From positions 40,739,426 to 40,803,425 of the forward strand of contig OX392534.1 of the NCBI GenBank assembly GCA_947623455.1: 64,000 bases of DNA, written 5' to 3'. Both the position numbers and the translations under genes were made by a program. Of the stretch, positions 26,101 to 36,700 are shown one piece after another. The notes beneath the pieces were generated by a model. The model was not told where the DNA came from and ran no database searches. It worked only from the letters and a program-made list of their open reading frames with translations. This stretch comes from Mimachlamys varia. Taxonomy: Eukaryota; Mollusca; Bivalvia; Pectinida; Pectinidae. The stretch's first letter is position 1. Every line of letters begins with the position of its first letter.

Positions 26101-28173
26101 TGGCAGATATCCGTCTACACGTGTACGTTGTAACTCCTACTTACCACTTGTTTCCCAATCAATACCGGGTCTGTGATTGTTGCAGTAGTCCACTTTATTT
26201 CCACAAACTGTTCGGGTGAAGTGGCAGGAAACTGTCACCAACAAAAGTATACTTTGCATATCTATTATATTTCTCTAAAAGGTCTGTATATCCAATATAT
26301 ATGTTAATGTACAAGGTTCAGTTAAATAAGTTTTTCCTTTTTAATACAGGTATGCGTTCATTATCAGCACATGTTCTTCAAAACATAAGATATTTACCCC
26401 CAAAGATAACAGATACAAAATACATAAATGTACATACAATTAAAACATTACAAAACAAGCAATTAAGAAATGCTTAACTAGTCGAAAAACAGTTTCATGT
26501 TCATTGATTTATGACTAAAGCAGAGGTCTCTATACTCTATAGCATCTGTCTCTACGGGAGATTAATCTTTCTAGAATAATCCATGCTTTTTATATTTTAC
26601 AATATGATTGATTATTACACTATGACAGAATGCTGGTGATATGGACAAATATGCTTTTAATTCTCAATGATTTTGTTCAAAAAATTATACGATCGCAATA
26701 CCATATTTAGGATTTACATGTAAACCTAAAGTTATGCGTAGAATTTGGAAGTTTTAAAAACTGTTAAAACTTTAATTTAGAATTTAATGTATTTCCTTTC
26801 TGATACAAACCCTCCAACTGTTTGAAATGTTATTGTGTTTGCGTGATATCAAACAAATGGATATTGTTTTTGCAAGTATTGTTTTTTAACAGTTTTGATA
26901 TGACATAGGTCGATAAAAAGAGCTTAAACCTTAAGGAATATATTTGTATTAAAATTTAATTTTTGCCTACATATTCCTTAATTAATACACATAAAATTAA
27001 GTAAAACCTATTGGCAGTATTATAAGAATTCAAACTGCACACATAAAATGGCTATTTATAAGTATATTATTTTAAATACCATCTATAAAAAACTATGTCA
27101 TGATTAAATAGAACCTCAATTAACGGATTCCGTTATATCACACATATTTCCTGAACGTGTTTACATAGTGACCCAGTTTTAAATCGGAGGTTATCTACAA
27201 AACGTTTCGACTTTTTACAATATTTCAATGTATCAAAGCATTATGAAAGTAAAATTGTTCTTCGCTCAAGACAACTGACATTTGAATTTCAACTCCAAAA
27301 CAGAAATTAGCAGTTATTTACTTTTATTTACATTTGTGCTGCAACCCACTATATAAACATTATCAGCAAGAATGCTTTTCATAAAAATATGAAAGCAATG
27401 GTTCTCGAGACGTAGCACGTGGTTTAATTATGACGTAATAGATCAAGCTTGTCCAATGAGAGTCTTGTCGCGCCGCGTCGAATAGCACGGAGGACGCCTC
27501 TGTGTCAAACGCTATAATGCTTAATTATTAGCGTTGGCACCAATTTTATTCAAACTGGGCTATTTCGCCAATTTCTTTTAATATGCGACGCATGTATAAA
27601 CGCAGGTTATTAAGTATCTATTAGAGAAAATAATAATGAGATGAAGCAATTGTTCTATAGTAAAATTGTAAATATATGAATTGAAAGTCATTTTTGTAAC
27701 TTTCATAGTGCATAAGACTTTTAATCCTAATATCAACGGATCTTGACTTACCTCTAGCCCAGTTGCGTTTATAACAAGTGTCATAAAATTCAAATTGTCA
27801 CCACCAGTTAGAGTCAGTTGGAATTTACACGTCACTTCATCATCTACGTCCAGTTTGGCTGGTTTCAGATAGTCCAATCCAGAACTGTTAGTCTCCGCTG
27901 ATATTGTTAAACGGCCGGTAACAGTCACTTCACCGACCGCAGTACCTGAATGTAACATCGCGACTCATTGACAACATCTTTTAAACTAGCGCATAGGTGA
28001 AGAGTGCACTAAGGTAATAAATCACAAATAGATTTGTTAATAAATATTGGTTTTGGTAACATCAATTACCTCACTATGTAATAAAAATAACAAAATAATT
28101 TACCTGTGTTCCATAAAGTGGAAAGGAAAAGCAAAATGGATGAATATTTCTTCATTTTGCTCCGGGATGCCAT
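14158..28173 (-). CDS. Gene 2: secreted multidomain glycoprotein with DUF11-like segments and a Cys-rich module
   Basis: Fourteen phase-consistent exons on the minus strand: 28173-28104 (ATG), 27945-27752, 26231-26145, 25438-25330, 24027-23773, 23103-22891, 21516-21342, 20745-20562, 19118-18929, 18336-18175, 15377-15302, 14919-14869, 14452-14370, 14345-14158 (TAG). They total 2037 nt, about 678 residues. Exon 1 is a signal peptide (KKYSSILLFLSTLW). Exons 2-9 encode beta-rich segments such as GEVTTVQFELEIPPG, DAIWMGRSHVTI and HNDSSLASAYDVSAF, which resemble DUF11-type extracellular repeats. Exon 10 is a Cys-rich module (CPCPGDPTRNNCTCC). The last exon has GNLYGVSNNGLGYVYSKNGG, worded like a beta-propeller blade. 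Several N-glycosylation sites are visible and no membrane anchor is evident, so a secreted adhesion or matrix role is inferred. Exon 7 length depends on which array acceptor is used. The best alternative start is the Met six residues downstream. Confidence 0.87.
15790..18183. repeat. 30-bp minisatellite built on the gene 2 exon 10 donor
   Basis: About 80 units of 30 bp fill the start of intron 10 of gene 2. On the minus strand a unit reads CATTCTACCAGGTAACGCTC and then about 10 more bases. The first 11 bases equal the end of exon 10 (ATTCTACCAG) and the next bases its donor (GTAATGC). Most units therefore carry a CAG|GTAACG donor copy. The minus frame stays open through most of the array, giving 10-residue repeats worded GHILPGNALL in phase with exon 10. 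Units are most regular from 16640 to 18180 and more worn from 15790 to 16600. Confidence 0.95.
19830..20135. mobile_element. MITE-like element R3, copy 2 (gene 2 intron)
   Basis: This is a near-copy of 4434-4760. It has GAGGATATCTAACAGTGTC at the left, ATATGTTTAGTATCACTGAA mirrored against the start, CGTTTGTAAGCAGCGTTCTG in the middle and the TTTTTTTTCGATATTTCACT end. It lacks part of the left arm of copy 1 and has extra sequence in the right inverted region. Confidence 0.72.
21484..22330. repeat. 57-bp minisatellite built on the gene 2 exon 7 acceptor
   Basis: Fifteen 57-bp units span the intron 6/exon 7 boundary (21516 to 22314 is 798 bp = 14 x 57). On the minus strand every unit ends an intron-like stretch TATTCTAG and then repeats the first 47 or so coding bases of exon 7 (GYKDGDVLKICVGVKM). 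All units are in one open frame, so any of the 15 AGs could be used without a frameshift. The gene-proximal unit differs: TGTTTATTCTAG in place of TGTGTATTCTAG before its AG, which improves the pyrimidine tract. Confidence 0.95.
22805..22860 (+). mobile_element. R2 fragment in gene 2 intron 6
   Basis: ACTTGTAGGTGATGCTAGAGGCC resembles the R2 tag CCTAGGACTCNNNNGTGATGCTAGGGGCC in inverted orientation. Only about 50 bases are alike, so this may be a short relic. Confidence 0.35.
23195..23335 (-). repeat. Dispersed repeat R1, reverse-oriented copy
   Basis: ATTCTCTTGTACCTTTTTCATGG, TTTTGCCCCTATTTCAATTGATTT and GGATTAAGGTTTTGTTGACGC are the reverse complement of the R1 landmarks (AAGCGTCAACAAAACC, AATCGATT, GGCAAAATA). 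It lies in the intron between exons 5 and 6 of gene 2. Confidence 0.65.
23450..23605 (+). repeat. Dispersed repeat R1, forward copy
   Basis: GGATACCGAAGCGTCAACAA, AAACTAGAAGCAAAATATGAAC and CATCGGAGGAGTAAGCGTCTTC match R1. This copy and the reverse copy at 23195-23335 form an inverted pair 115 bp apart in the same intron. Confidence 0.75.
24590..24760 (+). repeat. Dispersed repeat R1, forward copy
   Basis: GAGAATACCAAAGCATCAAC, AACTAGAGGCAAATTAGGGAC, AAGCACAAGAGAATAAGACC and GGTGTTCCGGAAGATTAAGC follow the family order. The copy is about 170 bp long and sits in the intron between exons 4 and 5 of gene 2. Confidence 0.75.
25448..25690 (+). repeat. Dispersed repeat R1, internally deleted copy beside gene 2 exon 4
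   Basis: The copy starts AATGAGAGAATACCGAAGCG, loses the GGCAAAATATGAACA part, and continues with GGTGTTCCGGAAGAGTAAGC, the CATCGACTACACCCGCCATG segment and CAAGTTCTCAAAATGAGAAC to about 25690. Its edge is only 10 bases from the acceptor of exon 4 (25438), so it forms part of that intron's 3' end. Confidence 0.75.
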
Positions 28174-31039
28174 TCCCGATGTTTGCTCACCTCTTCAGAA
28201 CCTGGGCACACAATGAATGTGTCACTGTTTTATCGCTAGATTTGATTCCGTTGGAATGACATCTCTGGTGTAAAGGATATCGTTAAACACTAAAACTCTC
28301 GTAAAGGAGGAATATGTTCGCAGGTAATCGATTTCGGCGTGTGTTACTCTTGGATATGATGTTTATGTCAATTCTGTTACAAATCGATTTTGAGTTCGGA
28401 TTATGGTTGTGCTGATGCTTTGTTATTCTCTGATTTTGTTTTCTGGTCTATATCAGCAATCCTGAATGCAATCGAGTATCCACGGATTTTGTTTGTGGTA
28501 GACGAAAGAAGATGATTTGTGACTCAAAACTGGATCCAAAGGGACTGTATATATTCCATTCGTTAAATGAACGAATCTCGTTAAATTAAATTGTTTTCTT
28601 TTCGCGCGACAAGTCTTCAATGATTCAAGAACAAAACCATCGTTTTGCTAACATTTATGAATTATACGCATTTAAAGCTAAAGCCATAGGCAGAAATTAA
28701 TTTTTATTAAACATAATGAGTAGCAGATCACAAAAGCAAAGATTTTATATACAATTTCTTCTGTCTTTGTATAGAGTATGGACATTATTGCACCTTAGAG
28801 GATCACTTTAAAAAGCGCTGAAATGTTTTAAAATAACATGAAATCTTATTTCAGTGTAGTCTGTACTCTTAAAATAACATTTAATTACAAAATGTTGCAG
28901 TGAGATTGCTCTTACATGTATTTGTTTTCAAGATGAAAATTATTGCGTTGATACTGAAGTTTGATATGACGAGTAAAAGCAATTATTTAGGACAATGGAC
29001 GTTGCACTACAGTACTCTTTAATTATTGCCAACTGTGATACAGCAAACAGTTATGTTTTGTCCCGTACGACATTTTCCTTCATTTGAAAAATCTTGATTA
29101 GCCATACTTTGTTATCTCCCTTTACCTGTAATATCTATATAATTGATATCCAAATATACATAGTAGAAACATATTCCCGGTATGTAAGTATTGACCGAGT
29201 ATAAATGGTCGACATAATGACTATCAAGACCACATCACAACACTTCAAAGCTTTTATTTATATTTCCTATCCTTGTTGCTGACTTATCCTGATTCCAATA
29301 CTTGGTTTAAACTATGAAAAATTATTCATTACGCCATGAAGAGGAACATTCCTTTTAAAAAAGTTTCGTTAAAAGATAATGACGCCATACTATTCACGCT
29401 CTGTGTGTCATACGCATATACAAATATGTTTTTACTTATTTTTAGCATGATATTTATTTCAAATTACATATATCTTGTATAACGTTTTATATAAGATTTT
29501 GTGTATGTATAAAACACAGTCTATTAGTCATTATGATTGATACATTTGCTTGCCCTTGGGACAATTATAACATGTTAACATATGAAAGATAGTATGCATA
29601 ATGGATGCGATAAAAACTATGTAGATTCATTTTATGATTTTTATGATGATACGTAATTTTCATAACCTCATTAACGTTTTATGATTTTAAATATTTTGAA
29701 AATAAACCAAACTATAGTTTCCCCAAACTCTGTGATCAAATGAAAAGTTTGCTTTGTATCTTATTACTCAATATCTAATTCCTTAACTTGGGGCATATGA
29801 CTTTCAAAACATAATATCATGAAGAAAATTCACACAACGTATTATTTTGGCCTGATGTTTTTGATTGAATACAGTGTGACTTCTGCTTTTCTATATCTTG
29901 ATACTCTGTTGTCGTCTTTACCTGATGTGTTATTATTCCTTGTAGTTGTCATCTTAATGGCTTCATTTTCATCCTGGAGTAAAGCTGTTTGTTCAGTCTT
30001 GATGTCTTCTCTGCTGTTGCTGTTTTCTGTCTTTTATAATAATATTTTACGTTTTAGGGAAACCTATCATATCACTAATAACAATATTCATAATAGATGA
30101 GCGAAATAGATTTTAATTCAGCTGAGAAAGTATATATTATTATAAGTTGTATTCGCTACTCATTAGAATTTACTTAAAGTAGCAATTGACATAACATGTG
30201 AATCACCATTGAAATATCAATTTGTAAGTTAAACCGTTTTTGTAATGTACTTCATTTGACCCGAATAAAAGTCAGTTGTTGCAATGGAATTGTAATGAAT
30301 ATCTTGCTAAATATGTTCATATGTTTGTTTACGCTTATGGTCTCGAAGAATTTGTGTGGGGATAAACAATCATGTATTTATCAAACTAAGGGAAGGCGGT
30401 CGATGAGGATATGTGAAATTTACTTTTATTGAGAGCAATATTTAATTAGAATTGTATGCACAACTAATGCATCAGAAATGAACTATATCTTTGATATGTT
30501 TAAAAAATATGGCTTATTTCGAATACATTAGGATTTAATGCTTGTAGGACAACAACTCAACTAGGTTTTTTTCTTCAAATAAAACATGGGAGGATTACTT
30601 TTTTTCAAAAGCTGGACAAAACGTAAAGGAATGACTAAAAATTTAAATTGTGTGTCAGATTGCTAATTGGACCATTTTGAACATGTATTGTTAAGTACAG
30701 GGCAGAGTAAATACGAAGAAAATATAATTTTCTTGAACAGGTAGAGCCAGTTCCCTTACTGTGAATCTAAAGACTTTGTTCAAATCAATTAAGAAAATAA
30801 AAGCATAAGCCTACAATCAGGTGAATCATGTTTATAAGTTATTGCTGAAACACCGTATTTAAATGCCCAGTCTTGTTTATTGTTTATGAATGCGATGAAA
30901 GCACCACGATAAATAACAGTATTGAAATGCTTCGGTAATTGTCTATACTGTATGTATCGTGTATCCGAATCACATTTTACATGGTGATGTAACACACACA
31001 TGTGATGCACCTTTTAAAATTGAGTAATAGACACAGTAC

Positions 31040-31110
31040 GCCGAAAAATGACTTTAACTGCATCATACAGCTGTTTCGTCCTCCTAGGACTCTTTAGTGA
31101 TGCTAGAGGC
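31040..31110 (+). mobile_element. R2 fragment (probable LINE 3' tail)
   Basis: CATCATACAGCTGTTTCGTC, then CTCCTAGGACTCTTTAGTGATGCTAGAGGC, is one of the clearest copies of the R2 tag. The minus-strand side nearby (30960-31000) carries the ATGTAACACACACATGTGATG tag, so the full relic may span 30960-31110. Confidence 0.6.
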
Positions 31111-31319
31111 AAAAAGGTGGAACATTTCTAAACTAATGTAGTAGCAGAAGGGTCAAGTGCGTAACGCCCTTTTAATTAATGTATTTAGAAGAAAAAATTA
31201 ACTAGTTCTGTACAATTATTCATGAGATGGCAATGGTTTATTTATAGCATAAGTTACCGTTTAGTGACTGCAATCTTGAATAAAAACGTGTTTCAGTTAT
31301 CTAGATCTTGGCTGCTGAA

Positions 31320-31735
31320 AAACAAACTTACGATACAAGGATTCGGATATGCAGCTTAATGAAGACTATGAACAAGTTTAATGGTCGTCAATTGAGTCAT
31401 ATTGGGAAACATTATGTGTCCTGGTGGACTTTTTTGAATATGCTCATTAGTGTGTTTATTTGTTGTGATTGACAATGATGACAATGTTTTCTCTTTCAGG
31501 ACGTAACGAATAGCCTACTTTGATGTGAACAAGATTTATATGGCTGATGTTGTCGTTGAAACAGAAAACGCTTACTCCCCCGGAACGCCTGATCTTATTC
31601 TCTTGTCCTTTTTCATGGGACTCAGTATTCATCTGTCCTTATTTGCACCTGGTTTTATATTTTGCACATGTGTTTAATTAATCGATTTTAAGTTGGGAGT
31701 ATGGTTATGATGACGAATCGGTATTCTCTGACTGT
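31320..31735 (-). repeat. Dispersed repeat R1, long reverse copy
   Basis: The reverse complement of R1 is nearly complete: TTGTGATTGACAATGATGACA, CTTACTCCCCCGGAACGCC, TCTTATTCTCTTGTCCTTTTT, TTAATCGATTTTAAGTTGGGAG and TATTCTCTGA follow in family order. Length is about 0.4 kb, with a diverged left edge near AGACTATGAACAAGTTTAATGG. Confidence 0.75.
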
Positions 31736-33013
31736 GTATTTACTCATGTATATGTAGTTCATACTGCTTTTACCATTTGATCTTTAATAAGTTATCTGCG
31801 TGGATATCTTCTTCTGTTGGTGCCTTTATTTAAGTTTGTGTACATTCCTGTGGTAATTTGGGATTGTAGTGGCTTGGTGTGCACTTGCGTCAATAAAAGT
31901 ATAGGCAATAAATTAGTTTTTTTTTTTGCAATGATGTAAGTTGGTTCATAAACTAAACATGTATACAGGTAGGTTTTGAAATAAAAAGCAACGGGGTGAC
32001 ATAAAATGGGATAAAGATACTAAAAATACTAAACGGAAAAGAAAAGAAGCAACGATTTATCGTTAAAATTCAAATGAAATAAAGCTCGAAATAGAAATTC
32101 TCAATAGATACATAAATGTTGTCCTTACGACACGGCTTACCTCCCTTCCCTTGTTTTCATTTCTTTACATGTCTTTCTCAAAACATGACAGTTAGAAAGC
32201 AACATGCCATATTAGGCCTGTTGCAAAACTAAGATATGAAGGCTATTCAACATCCAGATTATAATATCAATGATATATAAATAAAAACGATAACAGTTCT
32301 ATTTACTGCAGAATTAATGCGTTTTTATTTAGAAATTAAGATGATATTAACAGGAGTATAATGTTTGAAAAAGGAGAGAGTAAAACAGTTTATTTAGTTA
32401 CCACGAAAACCGAAATGAAATAGATTACTTATAATCTAACCAAATAGTCTCATTATTGAAATAGCTTTATATTTGATTTTCGTGGTCTATGACTTTCAGC
32501 AAGAAAGTTTGTTTGAGAGTTACAGTTGATTTCCAACGAGAGACGTCAGTCCGATTACAAGTTGTTCTTGGAGTATTGGTCTGGATGTGAGGAACTATCG
32601 CAGGGGCGTAGGAGGAGAAGCTGGTATGAAATCTGCACCCTGATTCATGATTGCTAAAAATATGTGAAAAATAATCGGTGTAAAGCGATAGAGTACTCAA
32701 TCATTGATATATTTCACAATAACTAATATTGGCAGATTTGATTTTGTAAGTTGATTACCAAAAAAAAAATCATATTCCTATAGGAATTAATTCGATTTTT
32801 CGGTTTAACTATTTTGAACTCATTTTTAGATTTGTCGCCACTGTTTGCTTATTATACTAAAAACATGTTGTACATTTGATAATATGTTATATTTATTTTA
32901 TGGTATTGTAATTATCAAATCATATTACATGTATATTATATGATAATATTTTATCCTATATTGTATATGAAGTCATGCAAGAAAATTGGGAAGCAGACAA
33001 ATTATTATAGATT

Positions 33014-33170
33014 ATCACACAGTATGTTCAGGGTTTGTCGTGAGGTCAATTTTCTCATCGCGAGCATGTGAATAAAATCGAAAGGCCACCGCAGCTGGAT
33101 TCGAGATTTTATCCACGTGTGTGCGAAGAATAAATTATTCGAACGACAAACCCTGAAAATACTGCGTGAT
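33014..33170. mobile_element. 157-bp foldback element
   Basis: The left end ATCACACAGTATGTTCAGGG is matched by the complement of the right end (CCCTGAAAATACTGCGTGAT). The arms continue through GTTTGTCG/CGACAAAC. A second inner pair (GTGAATAAAATCGA and TCGAGATTTTATCCAC) extends the hairpin, so most of the element can fold on itself. It contains no gene. Confidence 0.8.
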
Positions 33171-33748
33171 GAACTGTTATCATCTATATACTACTACCAT
33201 AAATATTTCTTCATCTACGAAATGTCAACTAGAAACAACGAAGTTTTGAAACAATTCTAGTGTCATCGGTCGCGATCTGCCAGTGACAAACGTAATCAAA
33301 CAGAGGATTTGCGCGAAAGAATACCATGGACATTAAGAATATGTGAAAAAAGATAATTTGAACATAAAGAAATCGTCATCGACTTTCTAATACGCACATG
33401 TACGTTTGAAGTGATGTTTTTGTTCTTAAAATATGTTTTCATTTAATTTAGCTCTTGTTTTTATGAAGGACTAATTTCTTACGCGGATTAATTTTCTATG
33501 GATTCTCTCTCAGGTAACGACGTTATCTATCGCGAGCAGGGGTTCGTTTTTGTTTTAGAAAATACATTACCAAGTGCTGGGAAATGGGAAAATCAATTAT
33601 CAAGTTCTTCTCCAGTCGTTCTAAACTTCATCTTACACTTTCAGTCCATAGAAATGAGTTTATCATGTTACCGATATGTAGTACATTTGTATAAAGCAGT
33701 ATATAGATGATAATAAATAAATACTCAACTGGTCCTCAACCGTATGAT

Positions 33749-36700
33749 TTACGCACTTTGTAGTTTCCCGAAGACGAGCGCCATCTCCTCTGAAATATTA
33801 TAAAACAGCTCGATATCGTATACTATATCAATTCATGCAATACTAACGATACAAAGGAAAAAAAATATATTTATATGTATATGGAATACCGAAGCGTTAA
33901 CAAAATCATAATCGGAACTAAAAATCGATTAAATTAGTAATTTACATAGATACCCTTGTAAAAGTACCAGAGAATAAGGCAGGTATTAATATAATAATAT
34001 CAACATCACCAAATATAAACACATAGCTATGATGCCGGACAAATAACTAAAACACGGAATTTCCTTAAAAAAAATAAAAGTGAAACCAAGTTGTATTATT
34101 TATTTACTTACACTGTGAAGGCAATATCATGAAAAAAGGAGTAACTCTTTATTTATTTTGAAAGATGTAATATAAGATGTGAATGTACTTATGCATGGAA
34201 TGTGATTGATGGAAATAAAAAAAAAAAGTTTAAAAAAATATGTATATAATAATAAAATGAAACTATAACGTTAGTAATAAGTACATCTAATTGTTTAAAG
34301 ATTTAATTAAACTAAAGTCGAAAAAAAAAGAAGTTTTGTGCTAGAAATATTTTGTCTCTCACAATCCCCAGGTTCTGTCAAAGGCTTTTCACCTGACCAT
34401 CCGAACATGAACCATCTTTGGTGACAATCTACATAAGGATTGACGTAACAACTCGGTTTGTCGCAATACAAAAGTGTGAGGATAGCGTATAAGTTACGTT
34501 TTTGCTATAAATGGAGATATGTCAACCACTAAAATAGTTTGTTTTAGTTTGGCTACACGAATAAGCCTTATGTTATTCCTTAAAATAGCATTTTCCTTTG
34601 AATCAAAAATTATTTATCACAATGGATTGGAATACTATTTTGATCGAACTGTTTCTGAAACAATGGATACATGCGGAAAATTACGACGGAAAAAGTCTTT
34701 ACTGTAGTTGAGATACTTAATCCCTGAAATATTGTTTATGTTTCATTTACAAATATCTTAACTGAATATAATTTTTAGTTTTTTTTTTCTTTTGATCTTG
34801 AGTTACGTTATTCGAATAATTTAAACTTGAGGAATACTCACCAACTATTGCTATAACCTGTTCCGGATCTGAAAACAGAAATTTTTTTTTTTAAATTAAA
34901 TTAATTTTTGAAATATTGAAAGTGAAAGAAAATGAAATTTCATAACTTTTATTTGTTTCACATTCATGACAGAACTGGTTTTACAAATGCAATAAAGAAA
35001 GCGTTTGATAAGATCGGGTGATGTTTTAGTTATGGACCATATTCTCCTATCAGAAACGTATTTGCAAGTGTTTTAGATAGAGCTGCTCATTAATGCCCAA
35101 GCCATTGAACGTATTTGGTTGTGATTCTCCTGTAAAAACGACCGGTATAATCGATCTTATTTGCTTAACAAATCTAGACTATGCTATAATTTATTTTTAA
35201 ATTAAAAAAAACAACATAAAACAAAAAACACTTACTTCCAAGTTCATACAGTGCGTCTCTGATTTCTGAAAAAAATAATTGAAAACAAAATGTACTGCAT
35301 ATCTATATATTTTCAAAGGAAATCTGCTTATTTTCATTTTAATATTTAGCGGTTAATTGTTATATGTAAGATGAGAGTAAGAAATTTGTTAAGATAATCT
35401 TGATATTTTCGTAAAGGGAATGTCAACAATTTCTGTGAATGCTATATTTATAAACAAACTAATAGACATTTATAATATTAGTAACAGTGGTAAGGCAGCT
35501 ATGTAGTTATCTGTATATCGTTGCAGCTCATTTGTTTTCATTTTTCAGCGGGTGAATGAATAAAATCAATACTACGGTTAAAAACTTGTGACATACCTGG
35601 CAAGCTGGTGAACAGATATATAAAGTCATGCACGTGACATCCTCCATGACCTTGAAGTCCTAAGACACGTTTGGCATTCACAGAGTTCGTCGTAGCGGGT
35701 GCAGCGTTCCGTTTTTCGGCCATGATCTTTCCCAGTCTCGAACGTAGCTGTTGCTGTAATTTAATGATAAAAATATAATAATTGTTAATAAGTTTATTTA
35801 GCACAAAATATCGAATTATGATTCGCCTAACATTGAATGACATTGTCATAACATAAACCAAACAAAGCATTTTGGCAGTTATATGACTAATAGACCTTTA
35901 TAATATTATATGACTATAACAGACACTTTATAGTAACACATGAATTGTGTTCTTGGCCCCTAGCATCACTGAAAAGTCCTAGGAGGACGAAACAGCTGTA
36001 TGATGCAGTTTAATTAATTTTTTTTCGGCATACTGTATCTATTACTAAATTTAAGAGGTGCAGCATATGTGTGTATTATGATAGGGGGTGGCAGACTCTG
36101 CTGGTGGATTGTTTAGTCCCCAAGGTTTGCTGGAGCCTCCATAGCCACAGTTAATCTCATTTGAGTAGTGGCACGGTACTTAATATACACATGTTCGTAG
36201 TACACGATTTAAAATTATACAGAAGTAGTTACTAAATTTAAGAGGTGCAGCATATGTGTGTGTTACGTCATCTTGAGCAGGTCTACAGCAATACTGTTGC
36301 AACTGCTGGATTTATCTTGACCAAAATGTCTTCTTCACATCGTATTTTTGTTAAAGACACTATTCCTTTTACACTGCATTTCCTCTGGTTCTTTTCTAAC
36401 CTGCCTTGTAATTATCCCTATTCACATCATTAACTCTAAGCTATAGATGTTATCGTATGACAAGAAAAAAAGTAAAAATATTTAATATAAGTGTCTCATG
36501 GACGGAACATGTTATGGCAGTTTCAGGTAAAAAATCTTAAGGAATTGTACAAAATACACACGAGAATAGCACCTTTTTAATTAAGAAAAGAGCCAAATAA
36601 TGAACTTAACTGTACCATACAGCTGTTTCATCCTTCTAGGACTCGTCGGTGATGCTAAGTATTGGCCAAAAATTGAACCTCAGGAGTCGACTGAGGAAAG

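Larger units (their letters stand above)
28174..33748. other. Intergenic stretch between genes 2 and 3
   Basis: No supported exon is seen. A GATAAAA on the minus strand (28228-28234), 55 bases before the gene 2 start codon, is a possible weak TATA element. The stretch holds a reverse R1 scrap at 28376-28440, an R2 scrap at 31040-31110, a long reverse R1 copy at 31320-31735 and a foldback element at 33014-33170. The rest is AT-rich DNA with only short, chance open frames. Confidence 0.55.

Noticed and set aside
29819..30100. Plus-strand frame of 93 codons, very hydrophobic
   Set aside because: AT-rich spacer DNA often yields Leu/Phe/Ser-rich frames. No splice sites, promoter or conserved motif was seen.
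32467..32700. 77-codon minus frame (SGCRFHTSFSSYAPA)
   Set aside because: Composition looks partly gene-like, but no flanking splice sites or neighbours fit, and it does not match genes 2-4.
34105..34137. Possible gene 3 counterpart of the 33-nt gene 4 exon (good donor CAGT|GTAAGT on the minus strand)
   Set aside because: The acceptor side has no pyrimidine tract, and joining it to the last exon makes a stop codon (T+AG). At most a dead exon.
34519..34707. 62-codon plus-strand frame with a hydrophobic start inside a gene 3 intron
   Set aside because: It lies antisense to gene 3 between exons 4 and 5, with no TATA box, partner exon or known motif. Chance is more likely.
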